A DNA stretch of 64,000 bases from Acholoe squamosa (GCA_949317995.1 OX439042.1:17773174-17837173); one strand, 5' to 3'; positions 31,401-43,460 are shown, counted from the first letter of the stretch. Numbers and translations: made by a program. The notes: generated by a model not told the origin, from the sequence alone.

Positions 31401-33617
31401 TTAAAGTGAAGTCACTTCCCCGAGAAAATGCTTAAACTTCTTCGTATACACCACTACCGCGAGGAGTTCCCGCTTGGTGGTACAATAATTACGCTGGGTC
31501 TTGCTTAGCGTGTTGCTAGCGAATGCTAATGGGACTTCGACTCCGTCCTGGACCGGAGAGAGAGCCGCCCCTATTGCATCATTGCTCGTATCTGTGTCTA
31601 AGATGAAATGTCCCTCGGGAGTGGGATATTTCAACACGGGTGTGTTTCTAAACAAATCTTTTATTTTATTAAAAGATTCTTCTTGCTCGCTGGTCCATGG
31701 GAATGGGTCCCGTGCCCTACCCGGGGTCCAGTGAGCTAAGCACTGCATAGGAAAGCAATAATTCGGTATGAAATCACGGTAGTAGGAACAAAATCCTAGA
31801 AATGATCTCACCTCCTTAGCACTCGTGGGTCTTTCCCAATTCTCTACAGCTTCTAATTTCTCCGGATCTGCGCTCACTCCGTTGGGGGTGATGATCCTTC
31901 CCAAGTATGTAATTGTTTTCTTAAACAGGTTACATTTCTTGGGTTTGAGTTTTAGACCGTTTGATAGTATCCGGTCGAGTACCAATTGCAGATTTGCATG
32001 GCATTCCCTAAACGACTTGCCGAACACGACAACGTCGTCCAAGTAGACCAAACATTTCTTCCACAAAAGATCACTCAACAAGGATTCCATCATGGCCTCG
32101 AATGTAGCGGGGGCGTTACACAATCCGAAGGGTAAGACATTATACTCGAATAGCCCCATATGACTGGAGAACGCTGTTTTCTCCATGTCATCAGGGTGCA
32201 TCGGTATCTGCCAATACCCGGATTGTAAGTCCAAGGTACAGAACCATTGGTTCCCACCCAAGCTATCTAATGTCTCGTCTATCCTTGGTAAAGGATATGA
32301 GTTCTTCTTTGTCATACCGTTCAGTTTCCGGTAGTCGACACAAAAGCGGATTGTACCGTCTTTCTTAGTGGTCATACAAACAGGGCTAGACCAGGGACTC
32401 GAGCTCGGCACGATGACCCCTAGGTCCAACTGTTTTTGTATTTCCTGTTCGCAAATTAACTTCTTCTTGAGAGGAAGTCTGCGATATGGGATTTTAAAAG
32501 GTTTCTCGTTGCCCACATCTATGGTGTGCAACACCTTGTTGGATCTACCCACCGGTCCTCCTTCCCTACCAAAAGCACTCTCGTACTTTTGTAGGAGTTT
32601 CGCTAGGCAATCCTTATCCTCCGTATTCTGTAAATCTGATTGGTCAATCAGCTTTTGGAATTCTTCATCTAATGGATGCTTACTAACGGGGTTTAGTGTT
32701 TTATTGAACCTAGCCTCGGCGACGTGTTCAACCAAACTCATCCTACCCACACTGTCGCCTCGCTTCAAGTAGACCACTGAACCACTTCGGTTAGTCATGG
32801 GTAATACAGTCCAAGCCCCATTAGCCACCAATGTATCCACTGAGTCCAACCCGATACTCGACAGATACACCGTGTCGGGTTCATAGACTCCAGTTTCATT
32901 CCTTTGGGCCATTGATCCGCCACAAAGGACATCGCAAGTGGTACCCGGTGGGATCTTCACCGTGTGTATCACTGATGCAACCGAAGACACCTGTCTCAAT
33001 ACGCATTGGACATGCAAGCCATACGGGTTCCGTATACTCATCATACCATCCCTAGGGTCCAAGACGGCCCCATATAAGCTTGCAAAATCCAGTCCGAGGA
33101 TTCCGTCATCACTAACCTCTGCTATAGTTGGCGAAAGAACAAATTTCTTGCCTCCTATACGGATAGGCATAAACGTCCTACCAAAAGTATGCATACTGCT
33201 TCCGTCGGCTGTGCAAGCATTTACCCCCGTTTTGAGGTTCTCATGGCTGCCGGCCACCGAGTCGAAGAATCTTTTGGACACACAGGAGTGGCTGGCTCCA
33301 GTATCCACCAAGAATTCACCTACCCGGCCTTCCACAGATATGGGTACATACCACCGTCTCCCCCCTAAAGGAGAGGGGTTACTGGTAAACTGGTGAAAGT
33401 CTCCCGAATCACCAAGATTCAATCCGAGTCCTCTCAAAAATTCCAGACACAGATGACTTGGGGGAAGGCGTGTCCCACACACTCGGATCAACTCTTTGAT
33501 CCATCCTTCCTCTCCCCCAGTGCGGCCACTCGCCTCCATATGTTCACTACCGTACACATAAGCACTAGGGTCCCTGGCCTCCAGGTGAATTCGATTCGAA
33601 ATCTTCCACCGGGTCAC
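31401..33617 (-). CDS. Gypsy family 2 protease, reverse transcriptase and RNase H
   Basis: A 738-codon open frame. Protease: FLVDTGASHSCVSKRFF and DDGILGLDFASLYG. Reverse transcriptase: FCVDYRKLNGMTKKNSYPLP, LDLQSGYWQIPM, LPFGLCNAPATFEAMM and the catalytic box CLVYLDDVVVFGKS, then the thumb/connection FLGFCSYYRDFIPNY. RNase H: FILDTDTSNDAIGAAL and YCTTKRELLAVV. These are standard Ty3/gypsy motifs and catalytic aspartates are present. The frame ends at HFLGEVTSL, where a one-base shift would continue into RTDHSSLRWLLNFK. It is preceded by gag, which ends in GAAAACTAGG. Confidence 0.95.
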   Translation of the reverse strand: MTRWKISNRIHLEARDPSAYVYGSEHMEASGRTGGEEGWIKELIRVCGTRLPPSHLCLEFLRGLGLNLGDSGDFHQFTSNPSPLGGRRWYVPISVEGRVGEFLVDTGASHSCVSKRFFDSVAGSHENLKTGVNACTADGSSMHTFGRTFMPIRIGGKKFVLSPTIAEVSDDGILGLDFASLYGAVLDPRDGMMSIRNPYGLHVQCVLRQVSSVASVIHTVKIPPGTTCDVLCGGSMAQRNETGVYEPDTVYLSSIGLDSVDTLVANGAWTVLPMTNRSGSVVYLKRGDSVGRMSLVEHVAEARFNKTLNPVSKHPLDEEFQKLIDQSDLQNTEDKDCLAKLLQKYESAFGREGGPVGRSNKVLHTIDVGNEKPFKIPYRRLPLKKKLICEQEIQKQLDLGVIVPSSSPWSSPVCMTTKKDGTIRFCVDYRKLNGMTKKNSYPLPRIDETLDSLGGNQWFCTLDLQSGYWQIPMHPDDMEKTAFSSHMGLFEYNVLPFGLCNAPATFEAMMESLLSDLLWKKCLVYLDDVVVFGKSFRECHANLQLVLDRILSNGLKLKPKKCNLFKKTITYLGRIITPNGVSADPEKLEAVENWERPTSAKEVRSFLGFCSYYRDFIPNYCFPMQCLAHWTPGRARDPFPWTSEQEESFNKIKDLFRNTPVLKYPTPEGHFILDTDTSNDAIGAALSPVQDGVEVPLAFASNTLSKTQRNYCTTKRELLAVVVYTKKFKHFLGEVTSL

Positions 33618-33683
33618 CCCCGGTAGCTTTTTGGCATTCGTTCCTCCCCGGGGTTATACCCAATGCCGTGGATACAACCCCCC

Positions 33684-34702
33684 CTAGTTTTCCACATCAG
33701 TGGAATCCGTAGCGTTCTCCCTTCCTTCGCCGTTGTCATCGGCTTCATAGAAGGCAGCCATTACCGGCTTAGCAGCGGTACATTCAGAGGAGTAGTGTCC
33801 CATGCGCTGGCACCTGAAACACTTAACCGTTCGGCGATCCACACTGGGTCTTTGTCGACTGGCTTGGAGGGCATCTGTAATTTTCTTACACATATCCTCC
33901 ATAAGTTTGGTCATGTCCGGAGACTGGCCCTTCGCTTTATCAGAGCTTACAAGAGGCTTGGCTGCCTTCTCACCTACTTTCGGGTCACTCTTGACCTCGG
34001 ATGATAGTCTAGAATCCCTTGCCTTATTAAATGGCTTCCTCGGAATATACTTCCTACCTGAAGCATTTTTCCTTAGCTGCATCGAACAGAAGGTGCCGTC
34101 TTCCTGTTCGATTTCAATCAGTTCGAAGTCGTCCGAGGTACTATTTACCTCAGACTGCTGGGCTACTGATGCTAGGGGAGCCGAGCCGCTGGCATTCGGT
34201 ATGTCCCCGGCTAACATGGTTCGTTTCTTCACGGCCATATCTATACCATTAAATATGCCGTGCAATGTTATGCCTTCTTTCCAGGCATCTCTCGCAGCAA
34301 TCTGCTCGTCTCGGTCTCTCAGACCCTTAACGAATTGTGTAATTAAATCGTCCATATACCAGTCCTGGTTTTCAGTACCGGGCCTGGCCTTGCTTAGCAG
34401 GGCATGGAGTTCCATACCGTATGCTCTAAAAGCTTCATTAGGCTTCTGCGTGCGTTTTTTAAAGCGGACCATCGGATCCTCCTTGACCATGTTACATAAC
34501 AGTCCACTAGCAGATTTCACTGCTCGAAACTCCCCGCGAGACCGTACCAGGTCCGCCATTGCTCTACAGCCATGCGACCCGGCCCGCCTTTCAGGCATCT
34601 CACTAGATGCGGCTTGGCCTCGTATGGGGTCCAACCATTACAATTCATCACATCGATGAAATCTTCAAACCACTCTTTCCATGGTCGAGTACCGTCATAT
34701 TC
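33684..34702 (-). pseudogene. Gypsy family 2 gag, capsid and zinc knuckle
   Basis: Just after the stop at 34703 the frame continues in phase with PWKEWFEDFIDVMNCNGW and PHLVRCLKGGPGRMAVEQW, the N-terminal capsid signature, then shifts near 34540. The 316-codon ORF carries the rest of the capsid (MVRFKKRTQKPNEAFRAYGM, FVKGLRDRDEQIAARDAW) and a CCHC zinc knuckle (CFRCQRMGHYSSEC) near its end. It ends VEN-stop within GGAAAACTAGG. One stop and one frameshift break the capsid in this copy. Confidence 0.88.
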
Positions 34703-36766
34703 CTACCCGGCTACCCTTCGGGCGGAATTATGAGCATACATCAATCTAGTGCATTGCTGTTTGCTCCACTCAATCGCCTTGGTTTCATTCAAGGTTCGAT
34801 TGCCTCCTATTCCACCGAAGCTTGTGTTGCCCGGTGGCGGTGGTGGTGGCGGCTGGGTATACGTCCACTGTGAACCACTGTGATTCGTATAGCCCCCACC
34901 ACCCTGGTTAGGGCCGGTACCCGAGGTACTATTGCTACCTGTAGTACCCGTAGCACCGCCCCCCCCTTGTGCACCTTGGTGGCCGCCATCGGATGGCTGG
35001 TTCCCCGTTGGTTGACTACCATCGTTTGATGGAGTTTGTTGGCTGCTGTCATTACCAGCTCCCAACCCAACATTTTCTGTCTGATCCACATGTATGTGGA
35101 AACCACTAGTCTCCGCGCTACTGTCGGAAGCATCCCGGGGTACATAGTCCGGGTCTAAGTTGTGGACTATGGGGACCTCACTTATCCGGACTCTACTAGT
35201 TCGGCCGTGCTTATCCTGGGTTCTGATATAGACTCCCCCTTGATCTACATTCCGCGTCGCATTGTCATTGACAAAAGGATTGTATTGCGGATGCTTAGGT
35301 GTAGAACAGGAGACTGGGTCGCCCTGTTTAACAAACGTCGAGTTCGGGTTTGCGTCCTTACTCGCAGGAGGAGCATTCGCCTGCTCTTGCTCATGTAAAT
35401 AACTCTCCATAGCAGACTTATTTATTGTGAGGGTAGCTACATCTGTAGTGAGATTTCGCTGTTCCTCTCTTAGCTGTGCGTTTTCTGATAAGATCTCGGA
35501 TCGAATCTTCTCGTTCTCAGCAACAGCTCGGTTTCGCTCCTCTTGAGCGGCCAATGCCTCCCGCTTAAAAGTATCCTTAAGTAGACGGTACTTTTCACCT
35601 TTCTCCTTCTGAGACCGCTGATATTCGTTGGTCTCTCTCCTGATCTCGGATTGTTCCGAGACCAACTTGGCCTCTGTCTCTGCCTTTCGGAGTTGAAGTT
35701 TCTTTAACTTCTCCTCCATGGCATGCAACTCGGATTGTAATTTATTTACATCCCGGGCCTTAGCAACCTCCTCGGCTCTAGCCTTTTCGATTGCTCTGAG
35801 TTTATTGGCTTCTTCGAACTCCAACTCGGCCAATCTTCTCTCTTTTTCCTGTTCGTCTTTCTCCTTTCGCCCCAACCGATGGGCTACAGAAGTTAGACGA
35901 TATTTTAGGTCGGATTCTTTTAGAATCGCCTCCTGTTCAACGGATCGTAATTTGCCGATCCGAGATTTAGTCTCCTCTTCTATTTTCAATTGGGCTGCCA
36001 TGAATTGTTCATGTTGCCTCTTAGCTTGTAACTCTACCTGCTCTTTGGCTTTCAAATAGGCCGAGGTAGTTTTATACCCGGGGCCCATCCGACGTCCATA
36101 TATCGACTTGCGGCTGCCTCCAGGGTTGAACATGGAGTCAGACAAGCCTTCGTCCAAAAATAGGCCTAGGTGATGCCTTTCCGAGTTTCTTGGTTCGGCA
36201 TCCTGAGGCTTAGTCTTCGGGGTTGCTTTAGGGACCATTGGGTCCTTTATAGCTTTGCCATCGTCGCTATCATGGTCCGACGATGTCATTAATGGGGCTA
36301 CTCCGTTTGCCCCCTCTGGTACCGCTTCCGGGGGGATCGCCGTACGCTGCATAGGGCTTTGTGCCATTGGGGTACCCAAGCTGCTAGCCGAGCCTGCTGG
36401 TACAATAGGACCCAGCTGGCGTCTGCTAGTTATAACTTGGGACCAATCGCTCAAGTCCAAAGTTGGGGGTCTTAATACCCCCCTAAACAATCCTGTATCC
36501 GGTGCCGCCGTTTGAGGTGTACCCGGATACAATCTTACGATGTCACCTCCATTACTGGTGGCACCGTCCATCAAACCGGGTGTCGAGAAAACAGTCCGGA
36601 CACCCTCTGGATTGTACATTTGTTGTTGACCGGGCTTCCAGTCTAACAACAGATGCTGGGATGTAAAGCCATCCTCTTCGAATCCCTCTAGCCCAGGGCT
36701 GGGGGGATCCGCATCGGGTTTCCCGAGGCTTTCGGCCAATATGGCCGCGCTCCACCCCCGAACCAA
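34703..36766 (-). CDS. Gypsy family 2 gag, long N-terminal coiled-coil region
   Basis: 687 codons, opening at a TTG; the first in-frame ATG is about 50 codons in, so the true start is uncertain. Residues 1-220 are Pro/Gly/Ser-rich. About 235-480 form a long charged coiled coil (KEQVELQAKRQHEQFMAAQL ... KLRAIEKARAEEVAKARDVN). About 560-650 are Gly/Ser/Thr/Gln-rich, ending in a run of prolines. The frame meets a TAG after ARRVAG and then resumes in phase with capsid sequence, so the stop is probably a point mutation. A coiled coil of this length is unusual for gypsy Gag. Confidence 0.8.
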   Translation of the reverse strand: MVRGWSAAILAESLGKPDADPPSPGLEGFEEDGFTSQHLLLDWKPGQQQMYNPEGVRTVFSTPGLMDGATSNGGDIVRLYPGTPQTAAPDTGLFRGVLRPPTLDLSDWSQVITSRRQLGPIVPAGSASSLGTPMAQSPMQRTAIPPEAVPEGANGVAPLMTSSDHDSDDGKAIKDPMVPKATPKTKPQDAEPRNSERHHLGLFLDEGLSDSMFNPGGSRKSIYGRRMGPGYKTTSAYLKAKEQVELQAKRQHEQFMAAQLKIEEETKSRIGKLRSVEQEAILKESDLKYRLTSVAHRLGRKEKDEQEKERRLAELEFEEANKLRAIEKARAEEVAKARDVNKLQSELHAMEEKLKKLQLRKAETEAKLVSEQSEIRRETNEYQRSQKEKGEKYRLLKDTFKREALAAQEERNRAVAENEKIRSEILSENAQLREEQRNLTTDVATLTINKSAMESYLHEQEQANAPPASKDANPNSTFVKQGDPVSCSTPKHPQYNPFVNDNATRNVDQGGVYIRTQDKHGRTSRVRISEVPIVHNLDPDYVPRDASDSSAETSGFHIHVDQTENVGLGAGNDSSQQTPSNDGSQPTGNQPSDGGHQGAQGGGGATGTTGSNSTSGTGPNQGGGGYTNHSGSQWTYTQPPPPPPPGNTSFGGIGGNRTLNETKAIEWSKQQCTRLMYAHNSARRVAG

Positions 36767-36782
36767 CTGGTCATTGCACCAG

Positions 36783-37145
36783 TGTAATGGTTCGTTTCGA
36801 CTTATATGTTGGGTGGCTCATTGGCTCGCTTATCACTAGAGATACCAACACAACACGAGTAGTTCGGGTTGGGCAAAGCCCCGGATACCCCTACCTCTCG
36901 GGTAGGACTATATTTAAGTTTCAATGGATTATAACTGAGTGTCTTGACTGGACCACGTCCAGTCCCCTTCTGCCGCTCGTCCGGCTTCTTAGTAGAAGCT
37001 GGACGCGAGGCATGGTGCTGCCCCCTCTTGTACCAACGGGGTATCGCAAAGCGACACCTAGCTGGCATAGAAGGAACGAGCACCACACGAACACGTCTCT
37101 CGGATGAACGGCACTAATATATATACAACGATGCCGGCCCCTACA
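36783..37145 (-). repeat. 5' LTR of gypsy family 2
   Basis: 363 bp, TG...CA ends, about 98% identical to the LTR at 24487. It differs at the polyadenylation signal: the strand-sense word is AATATA here and AATAAA in the 3' LTR. The stem at 24682-24709 has one mismatch here. It is followed in sense by CTGGTGCAATGACC. Confidence 0.95.
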
Positions 37146-37319
37146 CTAACATCTATTTGATAAAAAATGATACCTATTACAGCATACAATATTGATAATA
37201 TGATGGGTTCCAGTCATTAAGAGTCAGAGTTTCCATGGCAACATACCCTATCATTGGAATCTAGGGGTGTATCTAGATAGGATGTATAATAGATGTCATT
37301 TCGTGTTGAATACATGTTA

Positions 37320-37765
37320 GAATTGGACCAATAATGTGAGGAAATGGTGGAAAATGTGTCTTTCTTTCTGTTTTTGTTGATTCCATTGCCATAGTTACCA
37401 ATATCTTCCTAAAACTAAACATGTCAACAAAAGCCCTGACCATACTCTTGTGGTATGTAGTGGTAGTATCTGATGAAGCATCAAAGAACGGGCAAGAATC
37501 AATCAAACAAACTGACATTTGACAGGTTTACGTGAAAAAGTCTTCACTCAAACTCACCTAGGGAGATGTTTGTTGATTCTGTTGCCATGGCAACCACAAC
37601 AGTTCACTAATAGAATGTTGCTACCCACTTTATTCCAAAGCCCACCACAATAGCTTCAAGGATATATGATATGAAGCATATCCCATGTGGAGTTATCCAC
37701 CTGGTGCATCATCTTCAAAAATAGTAATATCACACAGAAAAAAGTGGGTCCTTCCTAATAGTTCT
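37320..37765. repeat. Right arm of the long inverted repeat
   Basis: The reverse complement of the left arm (24240-24486), with about 190 extra bases inside (37376-37565). Both arms contain GTTGATTC.GTTGCCATGGCAAC-type words. Confidence 0.75.
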
Positions 37766-37939
37766 GGGCACGTAAGGGTTAACATCTTGTCGCCTAAATA
37801 GGGAGTATCCTGATATAGGAAATGTTTCTAAAGAGGTCAACGTTTGTGCTGATAGGCAGCTAATTTTATGGCTTTTAGAGGAAATAAAGGGAGGTGGTAT
37901 GAATTAATCTAGCACAAGACCCCAAATAGATATTTTATT

Positions 37940-40900
37940 TATTAGTATCAAAAGCAGACACAACATATAGATAAGGCATGCGAGCACATAGATACATTTC
38001 CCACTGCATGACGTCACTGAGTAGAGCCTCCTCCCCAGGTCCATGACGGTACGTCCAGTGTTGTGACGTCAGTGGATGACGTGTTTCTCATACATCGCAG
38101 TCCGCCAGAGCAAGTGAGTGGTATTTAAACATCTAGTTTTACCTATCATTAGATAATGAAAAAGATGAAAGGGCAAGCTTGGTAGAAAGCCTGGAAAGTA
38201 ATTAAGACAGCATGAGATAAGTAGATTCTTCTATGACATGTAGGCCTCAGGACAAAATAACTTCATAGCGCTTAGTCAAGAATTCACTGTGCCCATGCAT
38301 ATATTGGTATAATTAAGACCAGATCACAAAAAAAAATATTCAGACGTAGGTGCAGTAGGCAAATAAGAAACCTAATGGGAAATCAGATGTGGGAGATCAG
38401 ATGTGTAAAAACATGACCATACAAAGTGAACCAATTTTGATGTGACATCCTGACTTTTTGTAATCATATAAAATGTCAGACCTGTCCACCAGTTGTGAAT
38501 ATGCAGAGGACAAGCCGCCATTTTTCTTGTCTTAAGGATACATTCTAAGGACGTCATCCGGTATGGCCGCAGGTTACGTAAGTGTCCAAATATTGATGGG
38601 GGACCACCATGGGTCAAAAGGTGAAGGAGGCATATAAGGGCTTTACGTCTTGTGACATGAGAGAGCCTTTGGGAATTATATGTCCAGGAAACTAGCACAT
38701 ACATACCATGAATAGAGTATCATGATGCAGAGAAGGATGGAAACATGGAGTGCAGAGGAACCTTGGAAAGTATCACAATTTCCCATACTATCTTGGTGAA
38801 AAAAATGCATAACATTCGATATAGGGATTCCAGCAAATATTGGACATTTTCAGAGTGAAAAGAAAAATGGCATCTCTTAGATTACAAAGAGTCCTAAGGG
38901 GATAGTAAATGGAAATATATAAATGTATAAAAACTTTGTCAGCGAACAACAGTCACCCAGTGTACCTCATTGTCCAATCTGGGAGGGGATAAGTTTGTCC
39001 CTTACAAGCATATCTAATCAGCTAGACACTACCACTCCCTGAGTATTATATACACTGTTGATTGCTGGATGTGCTAAAACAACATTTTGCCTTGATTCAA
39101 TAACACAGGGTGATTAGTGATAATCATTCAGAGTCCACATGGTGTAAGCCTGGCGATAAACAACTGCTGATCTGGCCACACTGGTGATAGAAGCTGCTCT
39201 GGGTCGCTCTGTTTGTAGCTCCATCTGCTCACCCGAACTCCTTCTGAAATGGCAGTTTCTAGCACCCGCTGCGACAAACCAATCTTACAATAATAATATA
39301 GAGGCACAGTTTATGTGTGGATGTAAACATTTCTATCAATTTCTATATTCCATATTCGTGGCAGGTAGAGAGCAGCACCTGGTCTGCTTCAAGTCTCAAT
39401 CCAGGGCAGGAAAAGTAATATCTATGGCTTATGAACATAACATAATGAGTATTAACTGGTTGGTCTATTATGAAAAGTCGCTAAAGCTACTTTAAATTTT
39501 TAGTTTACTGCCGCCCAGCATGATTAAGTGACCATTAACTGGTTGGTGTATCATGAAGCTAACTTAAATTCACTGCCACTAACAGGTGTACCTCTACAGA
39601 GAGGCTATGACTTTACAACATGTCAGCCTGATGGTGTACCATGATGTAAATCTTATCTTGACATCCTCATAGCTATGATCAAGATGTAATTATCTAGTGT
39701 GCCATGGCTAAGGCAGATCATTATGATACCTCATGGGCTATCTACAGTGCAAAGCACCAAAATGAATCAATGTGTCCATTCTAATGAGCTAATTAATGAG
39801 CACTTTGAATGATCATAGTTGAGAATTGAGGTATACATGTATTTGGTAAAGGGTAAAGAGGATGTATGTCAGAGAGCTTGGATGCCATGTTCAGAATCAA
39901 GTGTTGGTTATCAGTTTGTCATGACCACAACCAAATAGCTGCTATTTAATTGGCACATCTGCAGATGGCTACCATCCATAAATCAGGAGGAATAAATTGC
40001 AGGGTCAATATTAGTGCAGGCTGTCCAGATTCAGCTTCAGGTAATTCCTAATTCTCTGAGAAGAACAAACTGGCAGACTCTAGGTGTTTACTACATGTAT
40101 GTACCAGTGTCGTAGAAGAAGCAGTAGGAGCACATCCGTTTGCTAAGTTAAAGTATATATGCTGGTAATTTGGTAAATCCTAGTTTGTTTTTTTTATTCA
40201 AAATGGCATTATCATACTTATAGGATGAATTATAAACAAATGTTATCCATGGAATAGGCAATTATTGCACCTATGGCCTGTTTAAGAATATTTTGAATAT
40301 TTGCAAATGAATGCAGATGGGGGTAAATGAGGTGTATCGCATACATATCAGCCATAGATATACCAATTGTGGTTCTTGTATTGTCCTTTCAATCTGCAAA
40401 GTAAGCCTACATAATTAAGGCCAACACAATAGTGCAAACACTGACCAATTGCAACCATGTCAGATTGTCTCTTCTCAAGGGGGGGGGCACAGGTGGGGTG
40501 TTATGGGGAGTAGCAATCAATAGCAATTAATAATGGTGTACTTCTTACATGGATGCATGAATTCACATGTACAGATGGGGTTTGTCAGTCCAATAGACCA
40601 TCTGCAATATTGCCCAAATATTGTAACATGCAGGCCACCTACCAAAAAGGTAAAAAATGGCCGAAAACCTTAGGATATAACGACGTTCAGTTTAATCTTT
40701 CCCATTCAATTTAGCACTTAGGCATCCACCCCCACCCAAATCATTAGTCTATGAATCGTGTCCAATGATTGTTATAATGATATGAAGGAACATTTGAACC
40801 AATATTTCAATGTCCTGGGGTGCAAGGATATTGCACAGGGCCTACATGAATGTGGTATATGACATTACTTCCAAAATTTTGATGCAGAGAATCTGTTACA

Positions 40901-40990
40901 TCACTTGTAAATGACGGTAGCAGTCCGAAAGAGTTAACCAATACAAACATTATGCATCACACTAATTTGCTGACTGCTTTAAAGTTTAAG
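37940..40990. repeat. Tandem intronic duplication, copy D1
   Basis: Collinear with 41085-44030 over several blocks, among them gataaggcatgcgagcaca, gtgtaccatgatgtaaatct, atcagtttgtcatgaccaca, catgaattcacatgtaca and atcattagtctatgaatcgt. It has no ORF of note and no SINE. Confidence 0.8.
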
Positions 40991-41532
40991 GTCTTGCTGT
41001 AAATAGGAAGAGTTCAGAAAAGAGGTTAAATGCTTTGTTAGGCATCTAGTCCTGACGGTGACCAGCACCACCAGGCCTCAAATATTTAGTATAGTTATTG
41101 ACACAAAAACACACAGCATCTAGATAAGGAATGCGAGCACTTAGAAACATTTCCCGCTTTCCTCTCCTTGACGTCAGTGGATGATGTTTCTCATACATCA
41201 CACTCCCCCAGAGCAAGTGAGTGATATTTAAATATTTAGTTTGAACTCTCATTAGATAATAAAAGAGATGACACAGCAAGTTTGGTAGAAAGCCGGAATG
41301 TAATGAAGACATCATGAGATATATATGCACAATCGCCTTAGACATTTAGACCTAAAGACAAGATACTTCACAGCATTCAATAAAAAAGTAACAAAAGATC
41401 ATAGGTGTGTAAAACAGCACTATGCAACTTACATAGCGAATTACTTTTTATGCAACATCCTGATATTATATGTTACTTATGTGAATTTGCAGAGAAAAGC
41501 CACCCAATTTTCTTATGTAAAAAGACTTGTCT

Positions 41533-41830
41533 GGATTGATAGATTGATTGATTAATTTTGTTTAACGTCAAAAAGTGTGATACTCACTTCATGGGACTGC
41601 CTCATTAGTTTGCGGACATAAGTCCTTTCTTTCTCAATTTGGATAGGTTATTTAGAAGCTGCTTGTCCATACAGCTAGACAGGTTTTTTTTTCACTGCTT
41701 GTCCATCACAGTGGTGACAGCATCTATGGATGACCGAATCTATGAGATGAATGAGTGAATCTAAGAGGAGGGGTGAGGGAGAAAATTGCTACCGGGCCTT
41801 CATTCCCCTACTCTTAAGGGGAAAGGACTT
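41533..41830. repeat. Family-C repeat, copy 1
   Basis: It starts with GATTGATTGATTAATTTTGT and continues to CTTCATTCCCCTACTC. The words ctgcttgtccat, gaccgaatctatgag and ttcattcccctactc recur at 51870-52090 and partly at 55345-55620. Confidence 0.65.
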
Positions 41831-41887
41831 GATTTCACCCCCTATTCCAAAGCTATCCGGAGTGGGTGGTTTCAACTTGAAGCCTGC

Positions 41888-41987
41888 AGAAGAATGTGTC
41901 ACTGCCTGCACATATGTGCACTACACACATCCGAGGGGATAGGAAAGAGGAGAAGTAGACCCTTTTAAGTGGGCTAAGGAAGCCCAA
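41888..41987 (-). repeat. Partial SINE
   Basis: SINE body with the sense start but no 3' tail, adjoining the family-C repeat. Confidence 0.8.
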
Positions 41988-43460
41988 ACACATTCAGGAG
42001 GGAATACTAAAGATAAGATAAACAGATGAATATGTGCTTGTTCCTGCTAATAATTATTGCCACAAGACACTCAGAGATGACAGAGAAAGAAAGAAATAAG
42101 ACCCCTTCAAGATGGACTAAGAATGGCACTGTGAGGTGGTCGATCATTGAAGGTGGTAGGTAGACCTGGTTTGCCTCAAGGCCCGATCCAAGGTATGAAA
42201 AGTTGCGTATAAATGCAATAAAGTGACTATTAACTGGTTGGTGCGTCAGTAAGCTAACTTAAATTAACTGCCACCCAGCAGGTGTATCTTTACAGAGAAG
42301 CTATGACTTTACGACCTGTCAGCTTGATGGTGTACCATGATGTAAATCTTGACTGCATCATAGCTCTGATCAAGATGCAATTATATAATTTAACATTGCT
42401 AAGGCAGATTAATTTGATACCTCACCTATGGCATATAGAACAAAAGTAGAGTTATTCACAGAACCAGATGCACTCCCGGTCACATACCGGTATTAAAATC
42501 AGAGTATACATGTATTTAGTGGGAAGGGTCAGCCGGATGTACATCAGACAGATTGGATGCCATGGACAGAACCAAGTGTCGGTTATCAGATTGTCATGAC
42601 CACAACCAAATGGCTGCTATTTAATTGGCAAACCTCAGCATGGCTACAATCCACTAATCAAGAGGAGGAACAAATTGCAGGGTCAATATTAGTGCAGGCT
42701 GTCCCGATTCAGCTTTGTGTAATTCCTAATTCTCACAGAATGATAAACTGGTAGACACTGGGTGTTTATTGCATCTATGTATTTGTAATAGGCACGTATT
42801 TGTGATAGATCCTATCCATTTAGTCTCGTAAATCCTAGGTTTGTTTGACACAAAATAGGATTGTCATATAAGTTTTAATCAAATGTTATCCACATCCTAA
42901 GAAAAGACTGTTGAATCTACCAGGCATCCCTGTATACTGTGCAGGAAATCACTGTTTTTATTTTGCAGTGAAGCACTTTGATTTCTTTGCCCCAAACAGC
43001 ACAGTAAAACACTAAGTTACAAGAAAGCCCAGTTAAAACAACAATTAAAACTTTTATCCCAATTTTGCTGGGAACCAAAGTATATTTGACAGCATTTTTT
43101 AAAGAGTCCAAGGAATGGGCAAAGATAATTCATATAAGGCGTGCAATCCAAATGTTTCTAAATCAATGCATCTTCTCAAAAAGAAAAAAAAAGTTGCCCC
43201 TTTGCTTAAATTTGAAAATTGAGGTAGGCAAGGACCATGTCATAATGTATAGCAAAGATAGACCACTTCTCGATCATTTTAGTACATTTCAAAAGAAAGT
43301 CTGAATGTAAAGAAAAAAGAACTTCAGCTTTGGTTTTACAGAAATACTAGACAAAAAGTGTAGATTGTACATGTGTGACAAGGCTTATTCCTCAAATTAT
43401 TTTCAAAGTAAGACATGGCGGATTGTGTCCTTTCACTCTGCAAATAACATGAAAAGGGAC

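Larger units (their letters stand above)
24487..37145 (-). mobile_element. LTR-bounded Ty3/gypsy element, family 2 (copy 2)
   Basis: Two 363-bp LTRs bound a 12.7-kb element. A 4-bp duplication CTAA lies outside both ends (24483-24486 and 37146-37149). Order in sense: 5' LTR, gag (coiled coil, capsid, CCHC), protease-RT-RNase H, integrase with an AT-hook-like tail, ~500-bp spacer, ORF3, 3' UTR, polypurine tract, 3' LTR. At least one stop and four indels are visible, so the copy is structurally complete but coding-dead. The sequence after the 5' LTR (CTGGTGCAATGACC) may be the primer-binding site; I could not name the tRNA. Confidence 0.95.

Noticed and set aside
37460..37490. Hammerhead core at TCTGATGAAGC
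   Set aside because: No GAAAC follows at a workable distance and no stem II can form.
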